Positions 11,890 through 20,384 of a DNA stretch of 41,544 nt are shown one piece after another (position 1 is the first letter of the stretch; each line of letters starts with the position of its first letter). The DNA is taken from contig JABIBA010000015.1 of assembly GCA_018652955.1 (NCBI GenBank), positions 1 through 41,544 of the forward strand. The letters run 5' to 3'. Made by a program: the position numbers and the translations under genes. Source of the stretch: Candidatus Peribacter sp. (GTDB lineage Bacteria; Patescibacteriota; Gracilibacteria; Peribacterales; Peribacteraceae). The notes beneath the pieces are model-generated. The model did not search any database. It saw nothing but the letters and a program-made list of their open reading frames with translations, and had not been told where the DNA came from.

Positions 11890-11922
11890 CATGAGGGAAA
11901 AACCGTAGGTTTGTCCCTCATG
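11890..11922. repeat. inverted repeat in the femAB/S-layer intergenic region
   Basis: CATGAGGGA and TCCCTCATG form a perfect 9-bp stem with AAACC/GGTTT pairing inside. It sits 13 bp before the bidirectional terminator. Its role is unknown. Confidence 0.5.
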
Positions 11923-11932
11923 CCATATATCA

Positions 11933-11967
11933 AAAAACCCCTCCCAGTTTTACCTGGAGAGGGGTTA
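11933..11967. terminator. bidirectional terminator between femAB-like and S-layer genes
   Basis: AACCCCTC (11936-11943) pairs with GAGGGGTT (11959-11966), with CAG/CTG pairing inside. A six-A run lies on the left flank (11932-11937), which becomes a T-run for the minus-strand S-layer gene. Confidence 0.75.
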
Positions 11968-12002
11968 TTGATTCCTAAATCTTAGGAAGATCTGATCGGT
12001 CT

Positions 12003-15000
12003 TTAGCTGTTGTAGCTAGTAGACTTAACAGATGTCTCTGGGTATTCAATCCAAAGGAATCGAGCACCACTTGCGTACGTATTGAGTTGATCCTTATCAA
12101 TCCATTGTACGTGTGATCGAGTTGAGATAGCTCCCTGTGCACCGAATGTGGCAGCAGAGATATCATCGAATTCCTGAATAGAAACCTGGAGAACAGATAC
12201 ACCACCGTTAGCTGAAGCGCTGTTCGGGTTAGTGATATCTGCTTGAAGGACGTATGTAGCATCAGTACCTTCATCTACTTCAGTGTCTACAGTAGAAGCA
12301 ACTAGTCCTGCACATTCTACAAGGAGAGTACCTGAAGCTACACCAACAGCGAGACCGCTATCTGAGTAGTAATCAGTACATGTAACAGTCTTAGTCTGGT
12401 CAGCCTTGTTGTACATCTTAAATGAATCTGCAGTAATAGTTACGTTTGTTGCATTAACATTGAAGACTACACCAGAAAGCGTGACGTCGTTATCTCCGTT
12501 CTTAGAGTTTCCGTGAGCAGCAGCTGATACCTTGAACTGACCGATAGCAGAAATACCAGTTGGTACTGATGTACCGTTGGCATCTGGGTTAGCGTTGGTA
12601 ATAGATGTGATCTTAGAAAGAACAGAGAGGTTCTTGTTACCAGTAATAGTAGAGTTGCTGCTAGTGTTGCTGGTTACAGTTTCTGCACCAACGAAGATTT
12701 CACCTTCAGCTGTACCATCCTGGTCACTCATTGAGAGGTCGTTTGAAGACTCTCCACCGCGAGCTTGAACAACAATGTTGTTGTAAGTAGCGGCTCCTGA
12801 ACCGATCATAAGAGCGATGATTTGGTTGGATACTCCACCCTGTTCATCAGTCTTCATGCGAGGTCGGATGATAACATCGATGTCATCTCCATCAGGAATA
12901 ACGAGTTGCTGGTTTTCCATGTTTACACAGAAAGTGGTAACTGTACCTGAACCAACTTGGTCCTGAGTAGTACCACCAGAGGTAGCCTGCTTAGGGTTGT
13001 GATCAAGCTTTGTATCAGATCCACATCCACCCTTAGTTGCTTCTGCGAACTTAGTAGCTTCACCATCACGGTAGAGCTCCAATCGGTCGATAGAAGTAGC
13101 GGTAGATCCAGATGATGTGAACTGCAAGTCAGTTACATCAATATCTTCGTGCTCAGCGTGTAGCTCAAGACGGAGGATAGCCTCACCAAGAGTTCCACCA
13201 AGCAACTGACGGCTTCGTAGCGGCTGTGTGTCCTTAGTTACGAATAGGTCACCCTGGCTTCGGAGACTCCAAAGCTGAGAGTAAACAGTAGTCGTAATAA
13301 TGTCACATGAAGTCGCTGTAGTACCGTCTGTATCGAGACAGTTAGAAGTACCATTCGTCTGAATGTTACTTAGGTTTGAACCATCGTCGAGTTCTTCAGC
13401 CTCTACGTATGTAACGGTTGAACCAGTATCGAAACGGATTTCAAGATCGTTATTTGTAAGGCTAGATGAAACGTCAGAGTGTACCTCGAAGACTACAGTC
13501 TCCTCAGCAGGGATAACGTATCCACCACCAGCTAGATCGTTAAAGCTGATCTGGCTAGATTGTGATGCAACACCGTCCTCAAGGATAGTGTCAACTGAAC
13601 CGTCTCCATCGGTATCAACCCATAGAGCGTAGTTCTGACCATTGTTTAGAGATCCAGAAGCGGACTCGAAAATAGCCTTTGTGAAGAGAATATCTTCAGC
13701 TTCGCCAGCACGTGCCTCAAATCGGAAGAGGTTTACGTTCTTAGCGTTCTCAACCGCTGTGTCACCTGTACCAATCTCCTTAACGGCGATTGTTAGAGTA
13801 GCAGTAGCGATCTGGTGGAAGTTACCAGCGATGTTACCACGAGGGCGAACGTCACCTACCTTGTCACCAGTTGAAAGTCCTTCTACTTGCATTTGGTAGC
13901 TAGTAGTTGAAGTTACAAGAGTGTTGAAGTCACATCCAGTTGTGTTGGTTGTTAGAGCACCAGCAGAAAGGATGTGTGTTGGCTCACCACAAATGTGAAC
14001 ACGGAATTTGTCACCGTTTGAAGGGTGCTGGTCTGAACCGTTGTCAATGAAGTCAACACGGAACTCCCATGATTCGTCACCGCGAACGATGAAGTCATCG
14101 AAACGGTAAACCTGGTATGTACCAGCTTCAGTAGCTGTAGCTGATGTGCTACCAAGATCAGTAGATCCTGTTAGACGAACACCATCAATTGTACGACCAG
14201 TAGATTTGTTTCGGATTTCTACGTCCTCAAGAAGTTCGTGGATTTGGTTAGCAGTAGATGCACCACCTGTAAGGATGGAACCTGTGCTAGATGTACCCTG
14301 AACGAGGATGAAGAAGTCTTTAACGTCGATGTCTTCACCTCCAGTCTGGAAAGTGATGTTCGCAAGAACAGCATCGTTATCGTCACGTGTGTACTCCTCT
14401 TGTGCAGGACCGTCGATACCGATAGTGAATTCACCAGCGTCGATAGAAACTGTATCAGGAAGAGTGGATGTCTCGGAAGGCAGAGAAATCTGTGATCCGT
14501 AGAGCTGTCCGTTTACACCGTAACCGTAGAGAGAACCAACCGCAAAGAGGTCAGATGTCTCTTCAAAGTGCATAATGATTTGGTCTCCAGCACCACCAAC
14601 AACGTCAGCGATGATCTCAAGTGTGATCTTGTCACCCTCAAGAACGGTGAATGGAGGATCGAATACAACAGTAATAAAGTCACCAACAGTCTGTGAAACA
14701 GTGTTAGTAAGGATAGTACCGTCTGTTCGACGTACTGCAATGTTAACGAAGTCACCATCAGATGCAGAACTGTTCTGCTCCAAAGTCATGGAGTAGAAAG
14801 TCTGGTCTTCAGTTGAGTTAACAGAAACTTCGTACTTACCGATAACAACACCTACGTCACCAACCTCAACTTCATCAGGAGAGACAGATCGGTAAGTAAC
14901 ACTTACGATACCACTTGTTACAGCAGCCATTCGGAAAGTGTCACCACGAAGTGGGAAGTTACCTGCAACAGACTGAGCGTTTCCGAATACATCAGAAGGA

Positions 15001-16337
15001 AGCTCCACAACTAGGTTGTGTTCTGCTGAAGTAGAAGCAGTAGAAGAGAAGTCCATCACGATGTCCACTGTCACTGTCTCACATGGATCAAGGATCAAAG
15101 GAGAAGAGAAGCGAAGATCAGATGTCTGGTCTTCTGAGTCAATTGTGCGCTTACGTGTAACACGAGCGCCGTTTACAGCTGCGTAGATTCCATCGATGTC
15201 GACTTCGTCACCAAATCCTTCGTGAAGGATAGTGAGGTTTTCAACAGCAACAGAGTCATCACAAGAAGCAGTAAAGTCTACAGAGAGACCTACTACACCA
15301 ACTGCTCCTTTAGGAACAGTGTCTCCTACTGGGTTAGAAGCACCGAGCGAAAGCTCAAGTGTTCCGTCTCCCTGTACGAAAGCGGTGTAACCTGTGAATC
15401 CAACGCTGTCAGAAAAGACAGTGCCGTCAGCAGTCATAAGATCAGAAACTGAAAGAGTGTAGCTGTGTCCGGATTCCATAGCTTCACCAAGTGTGAGCTC
15501 AACAGTGCTTGTACCAAGAAGGTTAGCACTTGTTACAGGAACCTCAGGAGAACCAGTTACAGAGTAGTTAGCTGTGTCTTCTGCTGTTCCTTGGTCAAGA
15601 GTCATGTTGAACTCAATCTCAATTGTAGTAGAAGCAGTAGCAACTGCATCAGTAACCATTGGCTCACCGCTTACACCGCCTGTACCACAGTCAACTCCGT
15701 AAGAGAGACCTTGGTCAACACGGTAAAGCATTACAACCATCTCAGCACGGTTCATGTTGTCACCAGGACGAACACGGCCGGTAGAGTCGTCACCCTGAAG
15801 TACACAGTGGTCAGCCGCAGTCTGAATGACGTTGGTGTACCATTGTCCGCTTGGGTTATCGACGAACTGAGAAGCGTCGCCAGTTGGAGCAAGTCCAAAT
15901 GCGCGAGTAATGAGGGCAGCAGCTTCAGCGCGGTTAATGTTTGCGCCAGGACGAGAGTAGCAAGGGTGGCTGCCGTAGCAGTCGCCGTCACCACGAACCC
16001 ATCCCTCTTTACCTGCTTCCTCAAAGTAACCGTAATACCAGGCAGAAGTAGAAACGTCATCGAAGCTTGCAACAGCTGGAGGAGTGGAAAGAATTCCACC
16101 GTTCAGCTCTACAACCAACTTAACGAATTCAGCACGGTTGGCAGGGTTGCCACCGCGGAACCTAGCTTGTGTAGCATCGAGGTAACCTGCGTCAACGAAA
16201 GCGTTAACTGAGTCACCGTACCACACGCCCGCTGGAACATCGCTGTATGCTGCAAGCACTGTACCCGCTTGGGTAAGTGAAAGAGCTGCAACCGATACTC
16301 CTGCGAGGACTTTCTTCATTCGAAGAGTGAAGTCCAT
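12003..16337 (-). CDS. SLH-domain S-layer or major surface protein
   Basis: The 1444-residue exported protein begins with a signal peptide (MKKVLAGVSVAALSLTQAGTVLA, cleavage near residue 30). Three S-layer homology domains follow, roughly residues 31-80, 88-150 and 155-215, each with the AWYY/WYGD and NRAEFVKLV/NRAEMVVML signature that binds pyruvylated cell-wall polymers. A Big/Ig-like domain follows (MVTDAVATASTTIEIEFNMTLDQG onward). The remaining ~1100 residues are Thr/Ser/Asp/Gly-rich beta-type sequence with few Cys and almost no hydrophobic helices. The start at 16337 puts MDFTLR before the signal core; M at 16319 is an alternative. The size, position behind its own promoter and long leader suggest an abundant coat protein, but that is inference. 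Confidence 0.88.
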   Translation of the reverse strand: MDFTLRMKKVLAGVSVAALSLTQAGTVLAAYSDVPAGVWYGDSVNAFVDAGYLDATQARFRGGNPANRAEFVKLVVELNGGILSTPPAVASFDDVSTSAWYYGYFEEAGKEGWVRGDGDCYGSHPCYSRPGANINRAEAAALITRAFGLAPTGDASQFVDNPSGQWYTNVIQTAADHCVLQGDDSTGRVRPGDNMNRAEMVVMLYRVDQGLSYGVDCGTGGVSGEPMVTDAVATASTTIEIEFNMTLDQGTAEDTANYSVTGSPEVPVTSANLLGTSTVELTLGEAMESGHSYTLSVSDLMTADGTVFSDSVGFTGYTAFVQGDGTLELSLGASNPVGDTVPKGAVGVVGLSVDFTASCDDSVAVENLTILHEGFGDEVDIDGIYAAVNGARVTRKRTIDSEDQTSDLRFSSPLILDPCETVTVDIVMDFSSTASTSAEHNLVVELPSDVFGNAQSVAGNFPLRGDTFRMAAVTSGIVSVTYRSVSPDEVEVGDVGVVIGKYEVSVNSTEDQTFYSMTLEQNSSASDGDFVNIAVRRTDGTILTNTVSQTVGDFITVVFDPPFTVLEGDKITLEIIADVVGGAGDQIIMHFEETSDLFAVGSLYGYGVNGQLYGSQISLPSETSTLPDTVSIDAGEFTIGIDGPAQEEYTRDDNDAVLANITFQTGGEDIDVKDFFILVQGTSSTGSILTGGASTANQIHELLEDVEIRNKSTGRTIDGVRLTGSTDLGSTSATATEAGTYQVYRFDDFIVRGDESWEFRVDFIDNGSDQHPSNGDKFRVHICGEPTHILSAGALTTNTTGCDFNTLVTSTTSYQMQVEGLSTGDKVGDVRPRGNIAGNFHQIATATLTIAVKEIGTGDTAVENAKNVNLFRFEARAGEAEDILFTKAIFESASGSLNNGQNYALWVDTDGDGSVDTILEDGVASQSSQISFNDLAGGGYVIPAEETVVFEVHSDVSSSLTNNDLEIRFDTGSTVTYVEAEELDDGSNLSNIQTNGTSNCLDTDGTTATSCDIITTTVYSQLWSLRSQGDLFVTKDTQPLRSRQLLGGTLGEAILRLELHAEHEDIDVTDLQFTSSGSTATSIDRLELYRDGEATKFAEATKGGCGSDTKLDHNPKQATSGGTTQDQVGSGTVTTFCVNMENQQLVIPDGDDIDVIIRPRMKTDEQGGVSNQIIALMIGSGAATYNNIVVQARGGESSNDLSMSDQDGTAEGEIFVGAETVTSNTSSNSTITGNKNLSVLSKITSITNANPDANGTSVPTGISAIGQFKVSAAAHGNSKNGDNDVTLSGVVFNVNATNVTITADSFKMYNKADQTKTVTCTDYYSDSGLAVGVASGTLLVECAGLVASTVDTEVDEGTDATYVLQADITNPNSASANGGVSVLQVSIQEFDDISAATFGAQGAISTRSHVQWIDKDQLNTYASGARFLWIEYPETSVKSTSYNS

Positions 16338-16605
16338 AAGAATAAGGTGTAAAGAAAAATAAAAGACTATATAAGGAAGTATGTCTGAAAGATCTCTAAC
16401 AATCTTTGCTCTTGTGAGTAGAGAACGAATGATCGTCACTCTGCTCCTTATATATAAAGAGAGAACATGAGCTTAGGTAAGATTGGTTTTTGAGATTAAA
16501 CAAATATACAGAAAGCACGACGCATGGGGAGCTCTTAAATAAAGTGCTCTGCGTGTGAGAAACTTGTCTTACTCAAACGTTGGCTTGAGGTAAAGGCAAG
16601 GTGCC

Positions 16606-16734
16606 GGTGCGTAAAGGAGCGTGTACACGGATCAGACTCTATGGGGACATAGAGGCGGATCAGCGATATTTAAGCGTTCCTGAAGCATTTAAGCAAGGGC
16701 TACGCACTGATCCGTGCAATACCCCAAACGCACC
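16606..16734 (-). promoter_or_regulatory. structured 5' leader of the S-layer gene with alternative helices
   Basis: In the mRNA sense, GGTGCGT (16734-16728) can pair with ACGCACC (16612-16606) as an outer stem. Inside it, CACGGATCAG (16716-16707) can pair with CTGATCCGTG (16635-16626, 10 bp), or instead with CTGATCCG (16663-16656, 8 bp), or can fold locally as GCAC-GGATCA-GTGC. Between the two partner sites sits a perfect hairpin, CTCTATG-TCCC-CATAGAG (16654-16637). The three states exclude each other, as in a riboswitch or attenuator. Only an expression context on the minus strand is supported, by the TATAAT box upstream. An independent small RNA on either strand is possible. No known riboswitch class is recognised. 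Confidence 0.5.
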
Positions 16735-16778
16735 AGCAGGGGGTTTGTTACACAAAAAGGAAAGAAACTAATCGGGGA

Positions 16779-16784
16779 ATTATA
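16779..16784 (-). promoter_or_regulatory. -10 box for the S-layer gene
   Basis: A perfect TATAAT on the minus strand preceded by an upstream TG (ATGCT-TATAAT). A -35 hexamer is weak. Transcription would start near 16772 and give a leader of about 435 nt before the ATG at 16337. Confidence 0.45.
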
Positions 16785-16841
16785 AGCATATATTGCACCA
16801 AATAGCGTATTTCAATAATGATATCTTGAGAGAAAGGGGGT

Positions 16842-16868
16842 AAAATTGATCAATTTTGGACCAAAATT
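16842..16868. promoter_or_regulatory. two overlapping palindromes upstream of the S-layer promoter
   Basis: AAAATTGATCAATTTT (16842-16857) is a perfect 16-bp palindrome. It shares its right arm with AATTTTGG-A-CCAAAATT (16852-16868), 8 bp on each side of one base. The pair lies about 60 bp upstream of the TATAAT box and 80 bp after cysS. It looks like a double operator; a role in ending cysS transcripts is possible but there is no clean T-run. Confidence 0.45.
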
Positions 16869-16946
16869 TACTATTGCCAAAAGTGTAATTTGTGGTGTTC
16901 GGAAACAGGTAGCGCTAAGTAGAGCCAACATCTAGTTAGTAAAACC

Positions 16947-18344
16947 TTACATTTTGATGATTTCCTGCCCCTTTTCGCTGTCTTTGACCTCGAATCCTAG
17001 TGCTTGGATCTCATCTCGAAGGCTATCTGAGGCAGCGAAATCCTTATTAGAACGAGCTTCTAAGCGCTTGCTGGCGAGGTCTGATACCTCCTGTGGGATC
17101 TCCTGTGCTTCCTCTGGATCGAAGCATCCGAAGGTCTCCTGAATCATGCGTACAAACTCCTTACAAGATCCAAGCGTCCCCTCGTTGCGAGAGGAGGACA
17201 TCAGATCAAATACGACGGCCATAGCAGCAGGCGTATTGAGGTCGCTGTTCATAGCCTCTGCAAACTTCTGGTTAGACTCTTCTACATCTCCTGAGCCTTG
17301 AGCAGCGTCCACCTCCCCTACCCATTCGAGGATCTTTCGGCGCGCTTTGTGCGCATCTTCTAATCCCTTCTTTGTAAACTTCAAGTTCGTTCTGTAGTGC
17401 ACAGAAAGAAGATAGTATCGAAGGTCGAGGGGGCTGAAACCCATATTTTCTATATCAGGTAAACATAACACGTTGCCAAGACTTTTTGACATCTTGGTAT
17501 CTCCCATGTCGATGAATCTCTTGTGCACCCAGTAGTTCACATGTGGCTTACCGTCGCCACTTCCGACCGACTGAGCGATCTCACATTCGTGGTGTGGAAA
17601 AATTAAATCCTCTCCTCCGGTGTGAATGTCGAACGGTGACCCTAAAAACTTGTCACTCATACAGCTGCACTCGAGGTGCCACCCCGGAAAACCCTCTCCC
17701 CACTTACTGTCCCACCGCAAAATGTGATGCTCATTTTCACCGACACATTTTTTCCACAATGCGAAGTCTGCAGCGTTCTTCTTTTTTTCGTCGACGGCGA
17801 TGCGAGATCCCGATGATAAATTTTCTAACGTGTTGCCAGACAGTTTTCCGTACCCCTCAAAAGTAGTGACATCAAAGTACACACCGTCTTCAGTTTCGTA
17901 GGCGTGACCGCGGTCGATAAGTGTCTCGATCATCGAAAGCATTTCTGGAATAGTTTCTGTCGCGAGTGGTCGGTGTTCTGGCTCTCGAAAATTAAGGGCA
18001 TGTTCATCCCCAATATATTGCTCAGCATATTTGCGCGCGATACTCAACGGGTCAGTCTTCTCCTCACGCGATTGCCTTTCAATTTTGTCAGCACCTTCCG
18101 CGTCTGCGACGTCATCGCCTGCGAGGTGTCCTACATCCGTAATATTTTTTACGTGCGTTACAGCGTAACCAGACACTTCCAACCAGCGACGCAAAAGATC
18201 TGCGAGCAAGAACGAACTGTAGTTACCAATGTGTGGTCGCCCGTAGACTGTTGGCCCACATGTATACATGCGTACTTCCCCTTCTTTGATAGGTGTGAAA
18301 TCCTCCTCCTGTTTTGTAAGCGTGTTGTAGAGTCGAAGAGACAT
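16947..18344 (-). CDS. cysS: cysteinyl-tRNA synthetase
   Basis: The 465-residue class Ia synthetase charges tRNA-Cys. Near the N-terminus are CGPTVYGRPHIGN (the HIGH-type motif, with the first zinc Cys) and, near the middle, ECSCMS and HHECEI supplying further zinc ligands. The TKMSKSLGN signature (KMSKS) follows. The C-terminal DALR-type helical region ends in the usual short tail, so the protein is full length. The start ATG at 18344 gives MSLRLYNTLTKQ, which matches the family. The next gene upstream on the strand is the 70-residue unknown, separated by a strong terminator, so cysS probably has its own promoter in the 18345-18394 gap. Confidence 0.97.
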   Translation of the reverse strand: MSLRLYNTLTKQEEDFTPIKEGEVRMYTCGPTVYGRPHIGNYSSFLLADLLRRWLEVSGYAVTHVKNITDVGHLAGDDVADAEGADKIERQSREEKTDPLSIARKYAEQYIGDEHALNFREPEHRPLATETIPEMLSMIETLIDRGHAYETEDGVYFDVTTFEGYGKLSGNTLENLSSGSRIAVDEKKKNAADFALWKKCVGENEHHILRWDSKWGEGFPGWHLECSCMSDKFLGSPFDIHTGGEDLIFPHHECEIAQSVGSGDGKPHVNYWVHKRFIDMGDTKMSKSLGNVLCLPDIENMGFSPLDLRYYLLSVHYRTNLKFTKKGLEDAHKARRKILEWVGEVDAAQGSGDVEESNQKFAEAMNSDLNTPAAMAVVFDLMSSSRNEGTLGSCKEFVRMIQETFGCFDPEEAQEIPQEVSDLASKRLEARSNKDFAASDSLRDEIQALGFEVKDSEKGQEIIKM

Positions 18345-18394
18345 ACAAGAAGTGTAAAACGGAAAGAGGAAAATGGATAATGAAAATACGGAAT

Positions 18395-18430
18395 AAAAAA
18401 ACCCAGTAGCGCGATGTGCTAACTACTGGG
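18395..18430 (-). terminator. intrinsic terminator of the 70-residue ORF
   Basis: On the minus strand CCCAGTAG (18430-18423) pairs with CTACTGGG (18409-18402) and is followed by T7. It ends the 18463-18675 transcript before cysS. Confidence 0.85.
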
Positions 18431-18462
18431 CTATGTCTCCTCGTCTTCCATGACGTTCTGTA

Positions 18463-18675
18463 CTAATTCCACAGAGGGTCACGAGGGACTACGGTATGCC
18501 CAGGCACTATTTGGCTAATGTCTCCAGTGAGCATACTTGCCAACGCGGTGGTGAGAAGGTCATCAATCTCCTCTTCGCTTCGGCCCTCAATGTGGGGGCC
18601 AACTGATTCGAAGAGGATGTGCTCGACGAGGGACTCAGCACTGCCTACCTGAACTTCTACATGTGGATCTTTCAT
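18463..18675 (-). CDS. 70-residue acidic protein of unknown function
   Basis: I do not recognise this protein. It is 70 residues, acidic, with no membrane segment, signal peptide or Cys. The middle (EGRSEEEIDDLLTTALASMLTGD) looks helical, and the last 16 residues (QIVPGHTVVPRDPLWN) look extended. The gene is well supported by an AAAGGATG ribosome-binding site 7-10 nt before the ATG and by its own T7 terminator. It lies downstream of csrA on the same strand, but a terminator-like hairpin between them suggests a separate transcript. A small adaptor or regulator is possible; nothing in the sequence proves it. Confidence 0.7.
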   Translation of the reverse strand: MKDPHVEVQVGSAESLVEHILFESVGPHIEGRSEEEIDDLLTTALASMLTGDISQIVPGHTVVPRDPLWN

Positions 18676-18786
18676 TGAATTTCATCCTTTATACGAAAGA
18701 TCACGAACGGGCTTTGCTCATCCTTAAGCAAAGTTGGACAGTTTATACAGTATTAATCTATTTTTGGCAAGGGACAGCTACTGACT

Positions 18787-18843
18787 AAAAAGAGCCGGTA
18801 CGCGCGTTTCAATCCAGAATAGGATCAAATTGCACATACCGGC
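18787..18843 (-). terminator. probable terminator after csrA
   Basis: On the minus strand GCCGGTA (18843-18837) pairs with TACCGGC (18800-18794) around a long 36-nt loop, and TCTTTTT follows. A second, smaller hairpin (GCTGACAT/ATGTCGGC) lies between this and the csrA stop codon. Confidence 0.55.
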
Positions 18844-18889
18844 CAAATGTTGCCGACATCAATGTCAGCAGGCAAGATCCGAGAAAACA

Positions 18890-19108
18890 TCACTCGCCTT
18901 TCGGTGTTCCACTATCAGAAGGTTCTTCGGGGGGAATGTCTGGCACTGCAGCGATTGGGACTTCGTAGATTTCCTGTCGCCAAATACCGACGTCGTCAGG
19001 GGCCTCTATTCCGAGGCGCACCCTGTCACCCTTCACTTCGAGCACTGTGATGACGATCTTATCGCCGATCATAATCCTCTCGCCCTTCTTCCTGGAAAGA
19101 ACTAGCAT
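18890..19108 (-). CDS. csrA: carbon storage regulator CsrA (RNA-binding translational regulator)
   Basis: The 72-residue protein matches CsrA: MLVLSRKKGERIMIGDKIVITVLEVKGDRVRLGIEAPDDVGIWRQEIYE. The RNA-contact residues L4 and R44 are at their canonical positions. CsrA dimers bind GGA in hairpin loops, usually over ribosome-binding sites, and block or stabilise mRNAs. The start at 19108 is fixed by an excellent AAGGAG site 8 nt upstream; an ATG at 19138 would add ten unrelated residues. Beyond the domain is a 20-residue Pro/Glu-rich tail (DIPPEEPSDSGTPKGE). A near-consensus promoter lies upstream at 19205-19233. The adjacent aldolase and the S-layer gene are possible targets, by inference only. 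Confidence 0.95.
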   Translation of the reverse strand: MLVLSRKKGERIMIGDKIVITVLEVKGDRVRLGIEAPDDVGIWRQEIYEVPIAAVPDIPPEEPSDSGTPKGE

Positions 19109-19204
19109 GGCTCTTACTCCTTGTTGTGAGCCGACCATAACTTGCCTTAGACTCCCTGTCAGAGGCTTCGATGGCTGACGGAGAGTATACAGAGATCACT
19201 AGCT

Positions 19205-19233
19205 ATTACAATGCTTATTTATTATCTTGTCAA
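19205..19233 (-). promoter_or_regulatory. csrA promoter
   Basis: On the minus strand TTGACA (19233-19228) and TGTAAT (19210-19205) are exactly 17 bp apart. The -35 lies inside an imperfect inverted repeat (TTGTCAAAT and ATTTGGACAA, 19228-19250). The predicted start is near 19198, with a 90-nt leader. Confidence 0.65.
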
Positions 19234-19326
19234 ATATAGATTTGGACAATTTCTGTGAGCAACACCACTTCTATTGCGACTCTAGTTTTGATACCGTACT
19301 GACACCATTTCATTCACCTTATTTTT

Positions 19327-20229
19327 ATGGACACTCAAACTGCACTCGAACGAATTTCTGGAAAAGGATTTATCGCTGCTCTCGACCAAAGTGGAGGAAG
19401 TAGCCCAAAAGCACTTGCCGCGTACGGCGTAGAAGAAAGTGCATGGGGAGGAGATCAGGAACAAATGTTTGAAATGATTCACGGTATGCGCACACGTATT
19501 ATTGTTGATGATGCATTCGATCAACGTATCTGCGGTGCGATTTTGTTTGAGCGCACGATGAACAGTGAAGTAGAAGGAATGCCAACTGCACAGTATCTTT
19601 CTGAGAAGAAGAACATTGTTCCATTCTTAAAGGTAGATGAAGGACTACAAGACGAAGCAAACGGCGTACAACTTATGAAAGAAATGAAAGGCCTAACAGA
19701 GCGTTTAGCCAGTGCAAACCAGCACGGTATTTTTGGAACAAAAATGCGCAGCGTTATTCAGAGTGCAAACGCCGAAGGAATTTCTGCAATTGTTGCACAG
19801 CAATTTGAAGTTGGAGGAGTTATTATTGACGCAGGACTTATGCCGATCTTAGAACCAGAAGTGAACATCAAATCAGCAGACAAAGCTGCATGTGAAGAGA
19901 TACTTCGTGATGAACTTATCAAGGCCCTAGATACTCTCCCAGAAGACCGTCACGTTATGCTTAAGCTTACTCTTCCGGAAGCTGCTAACTTCTACAAAGA
20001 CGTTATCAACCACCCACGCGTACTTCGCGTGGTAGCACTCTCTGGTGGATACAGCAGAGACGAGGCGAACACGAAGCTTACTGCGAATGCAGACATGACT
20101 GCCAGCTTCTCTCGCGCTCTTGTACAAGATCTTCGATCTGACCAAAGTGCAGAAGAATTCACCGCTGCACTCGACTCTGCTATCGATAGTATCTATCAGG
20201 CATCGACAGCTGAGGTTGTTAGTGTTTAG
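19327..20229 (+). CDS. fda: class I fructose-bisphosphate aldolase
   Basis: The 300-residue enzyme belongs to the class I (Schiff-base) FBP aldolases of the S. aureus Fda type. The N-terminus has GKGFIAALDQSGGSSPKAL, and the catalytic lysine is K213 in HVMLKLTLP. It cleaves fructose 1,6-bisphosphate into glyceraldehyde 3-phosphate and dihydroxyacetone phosphate without metal. The length is normal. No Shine-Dalgarno precedes the ATG (TTATTTTT). It is divergent from csrA, a glycolysis regulator in other bacteria. A palindromic repeat lies just after the stop codon and may serve as its terminator. Confidence 0.95.
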   Translation: MDTQTALERISGKGFIAALDQSGGSSPKALAAYGVEESAWGGDQEQMFEMIHGMRTRIIVDDAFDQRICGAILFERTMNSEVEGMPTAQYLSEKKNIVPFLKVDEGLQDEANGVQLMKEMKGLTERLASANQHGIFGTKMRSVIQSANAEGISAIVAQQFEVGGVIIDAGLMPILEPEVNIKSADKAACEEILRDELIKALDTLPEDRHVMLKLTLPEAANFYKDVINHPRVLRVVALSGGYSRDEANTKLTANADMTASFSRALVQDLRSDQSAEEFTAALDSAIDSIYQASTAEVVSV

Positions 20230-20235
20230 TCACTT

Positions 20236-20380
20236 ACCTCACCCCCTAACCCCCTCTCCCTCCACGCCACTTGCCTACAGGGAGGGGGGGAAATTTGTCT
20301 TACAAAAATATACGTACGAGAAAGCTCCCCTCTCCTGGAAAGGAGTTTAGGGGCGGAAGGAGAGGGGCTGGGGGTGAGGT
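20236..20380. repeat. REP/MITE-like palindromic repeat with C-rich and G-rich arms
   Basis: The 145-bp element starts with ACCTCACCCC and ends with its exact complement GGGGTGAGGT. Each half also contains a CCCCTCTCC-type hairpin: left CCCTCTCCCTCC against GGGAGGGGGGG, right CCCCTCTCC against GGAGAGGGG. It has no ORF. Repeats with CTCACCCCCTAACCCC-type ends occur in many bacterial genomes as non-autonomous elements. Only one copy is in this window, so mobility is inferred. It separates convergent fda and yidC and could terminate both. Confidence 0.7.
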
Positions 20381-20384
20381 CCGC

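Noticed and set aside
15465-16211. A 248-codon plus-strand ORF
   Set aside because: It is the antisense of the SLH-domain part of the S-layer gene. The compositional bias of that gene keeps the other strand open.
16606-16734. 6S RNA
   Set aside because: The nested stems recall 6S, but there is no T-run terminator on either strand and a promoter-to-gene arrangement explains the region as an mRNA leader.
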